The position numbers and the translations under genes are program-made. A stretch of DNA of 64,000 nt, from the NCBI RefSeq assembly GCF_002744715.1, contig NZ_KZ319368.1:1-64000 (forward strand). Reading direction: 5' to 3'. Shown one piece after another: positions 8,286 through 16,709 of the stretch. The notes beneath the pieces were generated by a model that worked only from the letters and a program-made list of their open reading frames with translations, did not search any database and had not been told where the DNA came from. The first letter of the stretch is position 1. Every line of letters starts with the position of its first letter. Source of the stretch: Marinobacter profundi (GTDB lineage: Bacteria; Pseudomonadota; Gammaproteobacteria; Pseudomonadales; Oleiphilaceae).

Positions 8286-8307
8286 GTCCGCGCCGCGCTC
8301 CGCGGAC
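8286..8307. other. Hairpin in the tctC-iclR gap
   Basis: GTCCGCG (8286-8292) and CGCGGAC (8301-8307) form a perfect 7-bp stem with an 8-base loop. It lies downstream of the iclR stop (8390, minus strand) but has no U tract, so it is a weak terminator candidate at best. Apart from this and the operators at 8036-8069, the 385-bp gap 8005-8389 shows nothing else recognisable. Confidence 0.35.
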
Positions 8308-8389
8308 GGGATTGCAGCGCGGCTTGACTGGAGGGATCTGCCTGGCAGGACTTGACCGGAAGCGTATGGCCGACCGCGCCCTGCAGGAC

Positions 8390-9181
8390 TCAGGGAAGAA
8401 CCTCGGTGATCCTGCGGGAGGTCTCCTGCATGATCGGCACATACTCGGCCACTATCCGGTCGATCGTCACCGAACTGACGTGGCTACTGGAGTTCAGGGC
8501 AAACCGAACCTGGTGGCGACGGTCGTAGACCGGCACGGCTACCGCCCGCATTCCCAGTTCCAGCTCCTGGTCCACAATGGCATAGCCCTGCTTCCGCACC
8601 CGCTGCAGCTCTGCCAGCAGCTCGTCCCTGCCCTTGGTATAGGCGGTCAGCTTTTCAAACCGGGTGTTCTCGAGAAGCTGGAGCAACTGATCCTCAGGCA
8701 GGAAGGACATCAATACACGCCCGGCCGATGTTGCGTAAGCCGGCAGGCGGGCACCAATCTGCAGGTTGATTGGGATCAGGCCACGCCTGGGGATCCGCGC
8801 AATGTAGACGATATCCTGACCCTCAAGCACGATGGCGGAGCAGGATTCACCCAGCTGATGGGAAACCTTTTCCATGAATGGGGTGATCGTCTCGGAGAAA
8901 TTCAGCGATGCCAGGTAGGAGTAGCCCAGTTCGAGAATTTTGGCGGTCAGCCGGAACTGCTTGGAGTCCTGGGTAACATAGCCCAGTTTCTGCAGCGTCA
9001 ACAGAAAGCGCCGGGCCGCCGCTCTCGACAGTCCGTTTTTTTGCGCCACCTCGGTAAGAGTCATTGCCGGAGTTTCGGTATCAAATGATTTGATTACCTC
9101 GAGGCCGCGGGCGAACGTGGCCAGAAATTCCTTGTCGACGACTTCAGCCGGGGAACTTTCGGTAGACATTTGCTGATCCAT
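8390..9181 (-). CDS. IclR-family regulator, PcaR/PcaU/PobR-like
   Basis: A 263-residue protein with an N-terminal winged helix-turn-helix (MTLTEVAQKNGLSRAAARRF, about residues 40-59) and a C-terminal IclR effector domain (GESCSAIVLEGQDIVYIARI and ARLPAYATSAGRVLMSF). It closely resembles the PcaR/PcaU/PobR branch controlling protocatechuate, beta-ketoadipate and 4-hydroxybenzoate catabolism. Start could be the ATG at 9181 or at 9169 (MSTESS). Paired 15-bp operators lie at 9205-9238 upstream of it and at 8036-8069 before tctC, so it probably controls itself and the transporter (inference). Confidence 0.9.
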   Translation of the reverse strand: MDQQMSTESSPAEVVDKEFLATFARGLEVIKSFDTETPAMTLTEVAQKNGLSRAAARRFLLTLQKLGYVTQDSKQFRLTAKILELGYSYLASLNFSETITPFMEKVSHQLGESCSAIVLEGQDIVYIARIPRRGLIPINLQIGARLPAYATSAGRVLMSFLPEDQLLQLLENTRFEKLTAYTKGRDELLAELQRVRKQGYAIVDQELELGMRAVAVPVYDRRHQVRFALNSSSHVSSVTIDRIVAEYVPIMQETSRRITEVLP

Positions 9182-9204
9182 CCTGCCTTTGATTGGCGAT
9201 CACT

Positions 9205-9238
9205 GTTCGATAATCGCCCATATGTTCGGAAGGCGAAT
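9205..9238. promoter_or_regulatory. Two tandem IclR-type operators upstream of iclR
   Basis: GTTCGATAATCGCCC (9205-9219) differs at one base from the P. putida PcaR site as I remember it. A second, weaker copy GTTCG-GAAGG-CGAAT lies at 9224-9238. The step between copies is 19 bp, as in the tctC promoter. The nearer site is 23 bp from the iclR start, which suggests autoregulation. Confidence 0.75.
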
Positions 9239-9349
9239 AATGACAGCGAGCCCCGGGCGATGCAAGCGCATGGCCCGGGGAAGATGGCTTGGCAAGTAAG
9301 CCAGCCCCCGCAGTGCCCCTTAGAGACACCAAGGGAGCCCGTGAGCGGA

Positions 9350-11449
9350 TCAGGCCGGTTGGCGGACCCAGTCAGCCAGCGAGCGGTTCTCGCGTACCAG
9401 TTGCTCCAGCAGCGGTGCCGGCGTCCAGTTGGCGTCCCCGTGGGTATCCCGCAGTTGACAGATCCGCTCGTAGACCCGGGCGAGACCCTGTTGCTCGGCA
9501 TAGAACATCGGGCCACCGCGCCAGGACGGGAAGCCGTAGCCGAACACGTAGACCACATCGATATCCCCCGGACGCTGGGCAATGCCCTCCTCCAGGATCC
9601 GGAAGCCTTCATTAACCAGTGCGAGGATGTGCCGGTCGACAATCTCCCCGTCACTGATCGCACGGCGGGTAACGCCCATCCGGGTTGCCTGGGCCTCGAT
9701 CACTTCGAGCACTTCCGGGTCCGCGCTGCGGGCACGGGTTTCCGGATCGTAGCGGTAGTACCCGGCTCCGGTTTTCTGACCCAACCGGCCCATCTCGGCA
9801 AGCGCATCGGCGATGCAGTAGGTCCGCGGATCACCCTTCTGCTCGTCGGTCAGCGCCTGGCGTGCCTTGTAGCCGATGTCGATACCGGCAAGGTCACCCA
9901 CCGCCAGCGGGCCCATAGCCATGCCCCAGGTGGTCAGGGCGTTGTCGATCTGTTCGGGGCTCGCGCCTTCGATCATGCACAACTGGGCCTCCCGGGCGTA
10001 CTGGCGCAACATCCGGTTGCCAATAAAACCGTAGCAGACCCTCGCCAGCACCGGCACCTTACGGATCTGCTTGCCGATCTTCATGGCAGTGGCAATGACA
10101 TCATCCGCGGTCTGTTCGCCACGCACCACTTCCAGCAGCTTCATTACATTGGCCGGGCTGAAGAAGTGCAAACCGATCACATCCTGCGGCCGCGAGGTTG
10201 CCGCGGCAATTTCATTGACATCCAGGTAGGAGGTGTTGGTCGCGAGAATGGCGCCGGGCTTGCACACCTTGTCCAGCTGACCGAACACCTGCCGCTTGAC
10301 ATCCATGCTCTCGAACACCGCCTCAATAACCAGGTCCAGGCCTGCGAAGTCCTGGTAATCCGTCGTTCCGGTGATCAGGTTCTGGCGGGCGGCGGCATCC
10401 GCTTCGGACAGCTTGCCCTTGCTGACGGTGATGCTGTAGTTCCGGGCGATAAGTTTGAGCCCGCGCTCGAGGGCCTCGTCACTGACTTCCAGCAACCGGA
10501 CCGGAATGCCCGCATTGGCGAACGACATGGCGATACCGCCACCCATGGTGCCGCCGCCGATAATGCCGACGCTGGCAACTTTCCGGGCTGCCGTGTCAGC
10601 GGACAGCCCGACAACCTTGGGCGCGGTACGCTCAGCAAAAAAGATATGACGGAGTGCTGCGGACTGGCCAGATTCACGACACTCGATAAAGAGTTCGCGC
10701 TCCTTTTTAAGGCCCTCATCGAACGGCAGGGTCATGGCAGCCTCGATACAGCTCACAATCCGCTGTGGTGCCTCCTGGCCCCGCATGCGCTTGTTCAGGC
10801 GGGCACGATAGGCGTCAAACTGCCCGTTGCTGTAACTGTCCGGGGCAATCGAGATATCCCGTACCCGGCGCAGGGGAGCACCATGTGCCACCAGCCCGCG
10901 GGCATAGGCCAGGGCGGATTCCTGCAGGGGCTCACCGACCACCTCATCAATCAGCCCAAGCCGCGCCGCTTCGCTGGCTGCCACCGGGTTGCCCGCCGTG
11001 ATCATGTCGAGGGCCGCTTCCACGCCGACCAGCCGTGGCACCCGCTGGGTACCGCCGGCTCCCGGCAACAGGCCGAGCTTGACCTCCGGCAGACCAACCG
11101 AGGCACTGCCCAGGGCACAACGATAGTGGCAGCTCAGCGCCAGCTCAAAGCCGCCGCCCAGGGCAGTCCCGTGCAGCGCGGCGATCACCGGCTTGGCGGA
11201 CGCTTCAACGGCAGCCATCACATCCGGCAGGGAAGGCTCTTGCGGCGGCTTGCCAAACTCACTGATATCCGCGCCGGCTATAAAGGTACGTCCGGCGCAC
11301 ACGATCACCACGGCTTTCGAACTGTCGTCCTGTGCGGTGGCAATGGCTTCTACCAGCCCCTGACGGACAGCGTGGGACAGGGCGTTGACCGGAGGGTTAT
11401 CAACGGTGATCACTCCGATGTCGTCGACCAGCTTGTATGTAACTGACAT
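9350..11449 (-). CDS. Fused enoyl-CoA hydratase / 3-hydroxyacyl-CoA dehydrogenase
   Basis: A 699-residue FadB-like bifunctional enzyme. The N-terminal crotonase half has FIAGADISEFGKPP, ALHGTALGGGFELALSCHYR and GLPEVKLGLLPGAGGTQR with the expected glutamate. The second half has an NAD-binding SVGIIGGGTMGGGIAMSFA and the catalytic-histidine motif GLHFFSPANVMKLLEVV. It hydrates 2-enoyl-CoA and oxidises the product to 3-oxoacyl-CoA. The organisation is like PimF of dicarboxylate (pim) operons. The start at 11449 has a GAAAGGAG site 8 bp away; a longer frame begins at 11500. No thiolase gene is next to it. Confidence 0.93.
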   Translation of the reverse strand: MSVTYKLVDDIGVITVDNPPVNALSHAVRQGLVEAIATAQDDSSKAVVIVCAGRTFIAGADISEFGKPPQEPSLPDVMAAVEASAKPVIAALHGTALGGGFELALSCHYRCALGSASVGLPEVKLGLLPGAGGTQRVPRLVGVEAALDMITAGNPVAASEAARLGLIDEVVGEPLQESALAYARGLVAHGAPLRRVRDISIAPDSYSNGQFDAYRARLNKRMRGQEAPQRIVSCIEAAMTLPFDEGLKKERELFIECRESGQSAALRHIFFAERTAPKVVGLSADTAARKVASVGIIGGGTMGGGIAMSFANAGIPVRLLEVSDEALERGLKLIARNYSITVSKGKLSEADAAARQNLITGTTDYQDFAGLDLVIEAVFESMDVKRQVFGQLDKVCKPGAILATNTSYLDVNEIAAATSRPQDVIGLHFFSPANVMKLLEVVRGEQTADDVIATAMKIGKQIRKVPVLARVCYGFIGNRMLRQYAREAQLCMIEGASPEQIDNALTTWGMAMGPLAVGDLAGIDIGYKARQALTDEQKGDPRTYCIADALAEMGRLGQKTGAGYYRYDPETRARSADPEVLEVIEAQATRMGVTRRAISDGEIVDRHILALVNEGFRILEEGIAQRPGDIDVVYVFGYGFPSWRGGPMFYAEQQGLARVYERICQLRDTHGDANWTPAPLLEQLVRENRSLADWVRQPA

Positions 11450-11557
11450 GGCGGAATTCTCCTTTCGATTGGTAATAACCAGGCGGGGCCGACCTGGCAC
11501 CGGGATACGGCACAGGTCAGCCCCGTTGGTTGTAGATGCGGGATCAGGCCGGCAGGA

Positions 11558-12781
11558 TCACAAGATATTGCGGGCCCTGAGTGACTGGATCTCTTCCGGG
11601 GTCTTTTCGAGCACCCGCTGGAGCACGGCATCGGTGTCCTCACCGAGCAGTGGCGGTGCCTTGGCATAGACCTGCTGGGTCCGCGAGAACTTGATCGGGT
11701 TGGCGATACCCGGAACTTTGCCCACCTGCGGGTGCTCCAGTTCGATCTTCATGCCGCGGGCCTTGACCTGGGGATCCTCGAACACCTCGGCGATGTTCTG
11801 GATCGGGCCGCAGGGCACATTTACTTTCACCAGTGATTCCATCCAGTCCCGGCTGGTGCGGGTGCGGGTGAGCTCACAGATGATGGCGACCAGTTCTTCC
11901 CGGTTCGCAACCCGCTGCGGGTTCGTCGCAAACTTCGGATCTTCGGCCAGCTCCGCACGGCCTGCCGCTTCACAGAAGCGGGCAAACTGGCCGTTATTGC
12001 CAATCGCTATGATCACCTGCCCGTCACTGGTCGGGAACGGCTGGTATGGCACCAGGTTCGGATGGTACTCACCGGTGCGCTTGGGGATTTCGCCGCTGCA
12101 GAAATAGTTCAGTGCCTGGTTGCCCAGCCAGCTGACCTGCACATCCAACAACGCCATATCGATCTGCTGCCCCTCGCCGGTTTTGCTCCGGTGGTGCAAC
12201 GCCGACAGAATGGCAATGGTGGCGTTCATGCCCGTGGTCAGATCCGCTACCGCCATACCGACCCGCTGGGGGCCGGCACCAGGATTGCCGTCGGCAACCC
12301 CGGTAATGCTCATCAACCCGGACTGGGCCTGAATCAGGTAATCGTAGCCAGCGTAGCTCGCCATCGGCCCGGTGTGACCGAAACCGGTCACCGAGCAATA
12401 GATCAGGCCTGGATTGATTGCGGACAGCGCCTCATAGCCCAGCCCCTTTTTCTCCAGGGCGCCGGTTTTGAAGTTCTCCACCAGAATATCGCACTTCGCC
12501 GCCAGTTCCTTGATCAGCGCCTGGCCCTCGGGTTGGCCGATATCCACCGTCACCGAATTCTTGCCGCGGTTGGCAGACAGGAAATACCCCGATTGTGCGG
12601 TCGGATTGCCCTGCTCATCTTTCAGCCAGGGCGGGCCCCAGTGCCGGGTATCATCACCGGTACCGGGACGTTCAATCTTGATCACCTCGGCACCGAGATC
12701 CGCGAGGATCTGGGTGCACCAGGGGCCAGCGAGGACCCGGGAGAGATCAAGGACACGAATTCCAGCCAATGGGCCTGACAT
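11558..12781 (-). CDS. Class III (CaiB/BaiF family) CoA-transferase
   Basis: A 407-residue protein starting MSGPLAGIRVLDLSRVLAGP, with the catalytic aspartate in GPQRVGMAVADLTTGMNA and typical LIYCSVTGFGHTGP and VPCGPIQNIAEVFEDPQV segments. These enzymes move CoA between carboxylic acids without ATP, often from succinyl-CoA. Here it would activate the imported acid or dicarboxylate for the neighbouring acyl-CoA dehydrogenase. The start at 12781 has a GGGAGAAG site upstream and lies 17 bp after the dehydrogenase gene, so the two are cotranscribed. The acceptor acid is unknown. Confidence 0.93.
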   Translation of the reverse strand: MSGPLAGIRVLDLSRVLAGPWCTQILADLGAEVIKIERPGTGDDTRHWGPPWLKDEQGNPTAQSGYFLSANRGKNSVTVDIGQPEGQALIKELAAKCDILVENFKTGALEKKGLGYEALSAINPGLIYCSVTGFGHTGPMASYAGYDYLIQAQSGLMSITGVADGNPGAGPQRVGMAVADLTTGMNATIAILSALHHRSKTGEGQQIDMALLDVQVSWLGNQALNYFCSGEIPKRTGEYHPNLVPYQPFPTSDGQVIIAIGNNGQFARFCEAAGRAELAEDPKFATNPQRVANREELVAIICELTRTRTSRDWMESLVKVNVPCGPIQNIAEVFEDPQVKARGMKIELEHPQVGKVPGIANPIKFSRTQQVYAKAPPLLGEDTDAVLQRVLEKTPEEIQSLRARNIL

Positions 12782-12798
12782 AGTTACTTCTCCCACAA

Positions 12799-13959
12799 TC
12801 AGCCGTTGTTCTCGGCGTTACGGATCATTTGCTTGGCGATAACCAGCTGCTGGATCTGGGACGTACCTTCGTACAGGCGGAACAGGCGAACGTCGCGGTA
12901 GAAACGTTCCACGCAATATTCGCTGATGTAACCGGCACCACCGTGGATCTGGACCGCACGGTCGGCAACCCGACCCACCATTTCAGTGCAGTACAGCTTG
13001 CAGCTTGCGGCATTCATTGACACCGGCTGGCCGGCATCATAGGAACGGGCAGTCTCTTCCACCATGCACTTGCCGGCGTAGTATTCGGTCTGGCTGTCCG
13101 CCAGCATGGCCTGAACCAGCTGGAAGTTGGAAATTTCGGTGCCAAACTGTTTGCGCTGGGTGGAATAGGTCACGCTCTCATCGATCAGGCGCTTGGCAGT
13201 ACCGACGCTCAGGGCACTGATGTGCAGCCGGCCGCGATCCAGTACTTTCATGGCGGTCTTGAAGCCCTGCCCTTCGACACCCCCGATCAGCGCATCGGCC
13301 GGAACCCGCACGTTCTCAAAGACCACGTCACAGGTATGGGAGCCCTTCTGGCCCATTTTCTTGTCCGGCTTGCCCAGGGAAATACCCGGCAGGCTGGCAT
13401 CCACCAGGAAGGCGGAAACGCCGCGGCTGCCTTCTTCCCGGGTGCCGGTACGCGCCATCAGGGTGAACACACCGGCGCGGGGGGCGTTGGTGATGTAACG
13501 CTTGCTGCCGTTGATGATGTAGTAGTCACCCTCGCGACGGGCACTGGTGGTCACTGAGCCCGCATCCGAACCGGCGTCCGGCTCGGTCAGGGCAAAGGAG
13601 CCCACCAGTTCACCGCTGGCCAGCAAAGGCAGATACTTGGCCTTCTGCTCGGGTGTGCCATCCATCACAATACCCTGGGACCCGATACCGACGTTGGTGC
13701 CGAACATGGAACGGAATACTGGCGAGGTGTAACCCATCTCCTGGATGATCGCGACTTCTTCGCTCATAGTGAGGCCGAGACCACCAAACTCTTCAGGAAT
13801 GGACAGACCGAACAGGCCCATTTCCTTCATCTCGTCAATGACTTCCTCGGGAATGCGATCTTCCTCAGCCACCTGCATTTCAAGAGGAATCAGGCGATCA
13901 CGCACGTAACGGCGAACGCTGTCGACAAACTGGCTCAGGGTTTCTTGATCAAGTGCCAT
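12799..13959 (-). CDS. Acyl-CoA dehydrogenase
   Basis: A 386-residue flavoenzyme of normal length. It shows SFALTEPDAGSDAGSVTT and YIINGSKRYITNAPRAGVF in the middle domain and the C-terminal QIHGGAGYISEYCVERFYRD and LFRLYEGTSQIQQLVIA, which contains the usual catalytic glutamate position. It makes the 2,3-double bond in an acyl-CoA and passes electrons to ETF (etfB/etfD are also in this window). Gene order places it between the IclR regulator and the CoA-transferase. The substrate may be a dicarboxylyl-CoA, as for PimC/PimD or DcaA, but this is inference. Confidence 0.94.
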   Translation of the reverse strand: MALDQETLSQFVDSVRRYVRDRLIPLEMQVAEEDRIPEEVIDEMKEMGLFGLSIPEEFGGLGLTMSEEVAIIQEMGYTSPVFRSMFGTNVGIGSQGIVMDGTPEQKAKYLPLLASGELVGSFALTEPDAGSDAGSVTTSARREGDYYIINGSKRYITNAPRAGVFTLMARTGTREEGSRGVSAFLVDASLPGISLGKPDKKMGQKGSHTCDVVFENVRVPADALIGGVEGQGFKTAMKVLDRGRLHISALSVGTAKRLIDESVTYSTQRKQFGTEISNFQLVQAMLADSQTEYYAGKCMVEETARSYDAGQPVSMNAASCKLYCTEMVGRVADRAVQIHGGAGYISEYCVERFYRDVRLFRLYEGTSQIQQLVIAKQMIRNAENNG

Positions 13960-13993
13960 AGTGGCCTCCGTATTTCATACTGGTCAAAGGTAG

Positions 13994-14019
13994 GCAGCCC
14001 ACCACAACAACGGGGCTGC
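13994..14019 (-). other. Intercistronic hairpin between iclR and acyl-CoA dehydrogenase genes
   Basis: GCAGCCC (13994-14000) and GGGCTGC (14013-14019) make a 7-bp stem with a 12-base loop just after the regulator stop codon. There is no U tract. It may separate mRNA stability of the regulator and the enzyme genes. Confidence 0.35.
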
Positions 14020-14037
14020 GGAAGTAATAATGATGGG

Positions 14038-14877
14038 TCAGTTGATAACCGCCGCTTCCAGCGCGGAAGCCACGTGGACCAACTGGGGACCCAGTTCGTT
14101 CTGCAATCGATCCAGGGCAACGGCAAAGGCCGGGGCCCCGCAACTCATGGCCATATAGGAGCCGTCGGTATCGGCAATTACCGGCACCGATACGGCCCTG
14201 GCTTCACTCATCCACTCGCCATCCACCAGACAGAACCCCTGCTCCGCGATCTGCATCCGGGCCTCATCGATCCGGGCCAGAAGCTCCGGCCAGCTATCGC
14301 CGTGGACCACCGCCAGCTTCGCCAGGTGACGTTGGCGTGTGGACTCGTCAACGCCGGCAAGATAGGCGCGGCCAATTGCCGAGCGTGCCATGTCGATGCG
14401 CATTCCGGTGTCCATGCGCAGCGTGTTGAGGGTATTGCCGCTAAAGGCATCGACATACACCATGCTGATGTCGTCCGTATTCGGGGCAGCAAGCGCTATC
14501 GTGCACTGGGTCATCCGGGCAAGCTCGGACATCCGGTCATGGGCGTACTGGCGAATGCGCAAACCACTGAGCACCGGATAGGCCAGCGCTAACATGGCAA
14601 CACTGAGCTGGTATTTGCGGCCTTTCACCCGCTCGAGAAAACCCAGCTCACACAGGGTGTAGGTCAGACGTCCGACGGTCGCCTTCGGCAACCCGGTGAT
14701 CTCGGACACCTCGTTGTTGCCCAGTGGGCCGCTGCGCAGCCGGAAGGCGTGGATCACATCAAAACTTCGGCCCACGGCCGCCACAAAATTACGATCATCC
14801 GGTCGAGGGACATACCGCTGGAAGGAGGAGTCCCGCACCTGACTCTGGAGTTTCGGAATGTTCTGTTCGTCGGCCAT
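14038..14877 (-). CDS. IclR-family regulator of the CoA-catabolic operon
   Basis: About 279 residues from the ATG at 14877 (MADEQN). The winged HTH is at about residues 50-90 (NEVSEITGLPKATVGRLTYT) and the effector domain contains MARSAIGRAYLAGVDESTRQ and SVPVIADTDGSYMAMSCGAP. An in-frame ATG at 14946 would extend it by 23 residues, but that start has no ribosome site and overlaps an inverted repeat, so the shorter form is preferred. It is the first gene of an apparent operon with the acyl-CoA dehydrogenase, CoA-transferase and FadB-like genes and probably controls them. It is only distantly related to the other IclR protein here. Confidence 0.88.
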   Translation of the reverse strand: MADEQNIPKLQSQVRDSSFQRYVPRPDDRNFVAAVGRSFDVIHAFRLRSGPLGNNEVSEITGLPKATVGRLTYTLCELGFLERVKGRKYQLSVAMLALAYPVLSGLRIRQYAHDRMSELARMTQCTIALAAPNTDDISMVYVDAFSGNTLNTLRMDTGMRIDMARSAIGRAYLAGVDESTRQRHLAKLAVVHGDSWPELLARIDEARMQIAEQGFCLVDGEWMSEARAVSVPVIADTDGSYMAMSCGAPAFAVALDRLQNELGPQLVHVASALEAAVIN

Positions 14878-14939
14878 GTTTGCGATGGGCTTCCTGTCGA
14901 TAAAAAGACGAGCGTCAGATTGCCTGATGGCAGGAAATA

Positions 14940-14954
14940 TTGTCATATCGACAA
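14940..14954. promoter_or_regulatory. Inverted repeat upstream of the second iclR gene
   Basis: TTGTC-ATATC-GACAA is a perfect 5-bp inverted repeat with a 5-bp centre, the same 5-5-5 layout as the other IclR operators in the window but with a different half-site. It lies about 63 bp upstream of the preferred start at 14877. Probable binding site of the encoded regulator (inference). Confidence 0.5.
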
Positions 14955-15101
14955 ATTAATCACAACATTATTCCGCTTAACGGTTTTAATGCTTTCTTTG
15001 TTCCGCAATGCGGGATTTAAGCGCGAGAAACGACCACAGCACCCGCAGGGGCGTTGATCGTCAAGAGGGGATTGCCTTGCCAGCCTGCCGGACAGCAGGA
15101 C

Positions 15102-15551
15102 TCAAGGCAGGAACTGGGCCCGCAAATCGGCGCAGCCGGGGCCGGCGATCGGCATATCAAGCAGGACCGCCTGCCCGGTCATGAATGGAATGCCCTTGCG
15201 GTGACCGTCCACCAGCAAGGTACTCAGGGCGCCCACCAGGGGCATGTGAGAAATGATCATCAGTGATTCGCCGGAATATTCCAGCAACCGGTTAAGGCAC
15301 TCACCGGGATCATCATCCGGCGTGATAAACATTTTCTCCTGAATCGGACAGTTCAGGATCTCGGATACAATTCCAGCCGTCTGGCGGGCGCGAACCAGCG
15401 GACTGCACCAGATCAGTTCGGGACGCCAGGGCGATGAGGCAATCTGGCTCGCGACCGCAGCCACCCCGAGTCGCCCCGCTTCAGTAAGCTCGCGCTCCTG
15501 GTCCAGAGTGTGCCAGCCAGCTTCTCCGTGGCGCATGATCAGCAGGTTCAT
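15102..15551 (-). CDS. sixA: Phosphohistidine phosphatase SixA
   Basis: A 149-residue histidine phosphatase. It has the N-terminal LLIMRHGEAGW (RHG motif with the catalytic histidine) and the second histidine in SLMIISHMPLVGAL. SixA removes phosphate from phosphohistidine, for example on the phosphotransfer protein NPr of the nitrogen PTS in E. coli. It starts 16 bp after the gpsA stop, so it is translated from the same transcript; gpsA-sixA linkage is common in related gammaproteobacteria. Confidence 0.92.
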   Translation of the reverse strand: MNLLIMRHGEAGWHTLDQERELTEAGRLGVAAVASQIASSPWRPELIWCSPLVRARQTAGIVSEILNCPIQEKMFITPDDDPGECLNRLLEYSGESLMIISHMPLVGALSTLLVDGHRKGIPFMTGQAVLLDMPIAGPGCADLRAQFLP

Positions 15552-15567
15552 CGCTGGCCGCCCTGCC

Positions 15568-16635
15568 TTACTGGCTCAGGGTGCGCGGCAGAATGAACTC
15601 CACGTCGGAGTTCTGCACCGACATCATCAGGCCATTGATCACCGCACTGATCGACGCGTTGCCGTAAAGAATTTCGTAGAGGCCGCGCACCAGGGGCATA
15701 TAGATACCCATGGACTCCGACTTTTCCTTGACCAGCTTCAGGGTGTAGATGCCTTCTGCTACCTGGCCAAGCTCGGCAGCGGCGTCATCCAGTTTCTTGC
15801 CCTTGCCGACGGCATAGCCCACGCGAAAGTTGCGGCTTTTCGATGACGTACAGGTGACGATCAGGTCGCCGACACCGGCAAGGCCCATGAAGGTCATGGG
15901 GTTGGCACCCAGGCTCACCGCAAACCGGCTCATTTCGGCAAGGCCACGGGTGATCAGCATGGACTTGGCGTTTTCACCCAGGTCCAGGGCCGCGGCGAGC
16001 CCCGCCACAATGGCATAGATATTCTTCAGGGCGCCCGCCAGCTCGACACCGTAAACATCGACATTGGCGTAGACCCGGAAATACTCACACCCCAACAGGT
16101 CCTGCACTGCCCGTCGCACATCCGGATCCTTGGCGGCAATCACCGTCGCCGTCAGGTCCCGGTTAACGATCTCACCCGCCAGGTTGGGGCCGCTCAGCAC
16201 GCCGATACGGGTACGGGGAATCTCCTCCTGGAGAATCTCGCTCATCAGCTTGAAGCCTTGCTCTTCAATGCCCTTGGTCAGGCTGATAACCATCTGGTCA
16301 GGGTGGAACTCGCCGGCGTGCTCGCGGATTACCGAGCGGAACGCCTTACTCGGAATGGCCACGAATACAATTTCAGCTTGCTTGACTGCACTCGCAAAAT
16401 CGGTGGTCGGACAGATATCACCGCTGAGCTGGATGCCGGGCATGTAGCGGCTGTTGGTGCCTTCTTCCTGCACCTCCCTCACTTGCTCCGGATCCCGCAT
16501 CCAGAAGTGGACCGTGTGGCCGTTCTCGGCCAGCACCTTGGTCATTGCGGTACCAAAACTGCCACCGCCGAGGACTGCAACATGACGGCCCGTTTTGGTA
16601 ATGGTCGGGCTGTGTGTCCCTTTTTTATCAGGCAT
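15568..16635 (-). CDS. gpsA: Glycerol-3-phosphate dehydrogenase [NAD(P)+]
   Basis: A 355-residue enzyme with the Rossmann motif VAVLGGGSFGTAMTKVLAENG, the IPSKAFRSVI segment, SLTKGIEEQGFKLMSEIL, the catalytic-lysine region VELAGALKNIYAIVAGLA and the GLAGVGDLIVTCTS motif. It reduces dihydroxyacetone phosphate to sn-glycerol-3-phosphate for phospholipid synthesis in the cytosol. About 15 to 20 residues precede the Rossmann fold, slightly longer than usual. Followed closely by sixA. Confidence 0.97.
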   Translation of the reverse strand: MPDKKGTHSPTITKTGRHVAVLGGGSFGTAMTKVLAENGHTVHFWMRDPEQVREVQEEGTNSRYMPGIQLSGDICPTTDFASAVKQAEIVFVAIPSKAFRSVIREHAGEFHPDQMVISLTKGIEEQGFKLMSEILQEEIPRTRIGVLSGPNLAGEIVNRDLTATVIAAKDPDVRRAVQDLLGCEYFRVYANVDVYGVELAGALKNIYAIVAGLAAALDLGENAKSMLITRGLAEMSRFAVSLGANPMTFMGLAGVGDLIVTCTSSKSRNFRVGYAVGKGKKLDDAAAELGQVAEGIYTLKLVKEKSESMGIYMPLVRGLYEILYGNASISAVINGLMMSVQNSDVEFILPRTLSQ

Positions 16636-16709
16636 GGTTATTCCGTTCGGGTGTCGGGTGAAGCTTGTTATCCGGTCAGGCTGTGAGAATTATAACTCAC
16701 AAGGACAGG

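Noticed and set aside
9170..11446. 758-codon open frame antisense to the FadB-like gene
   Set aside because: No domain or signal is visible in it, while the minus strand carries clear crotonase and dehydrogenase motifs throughout.
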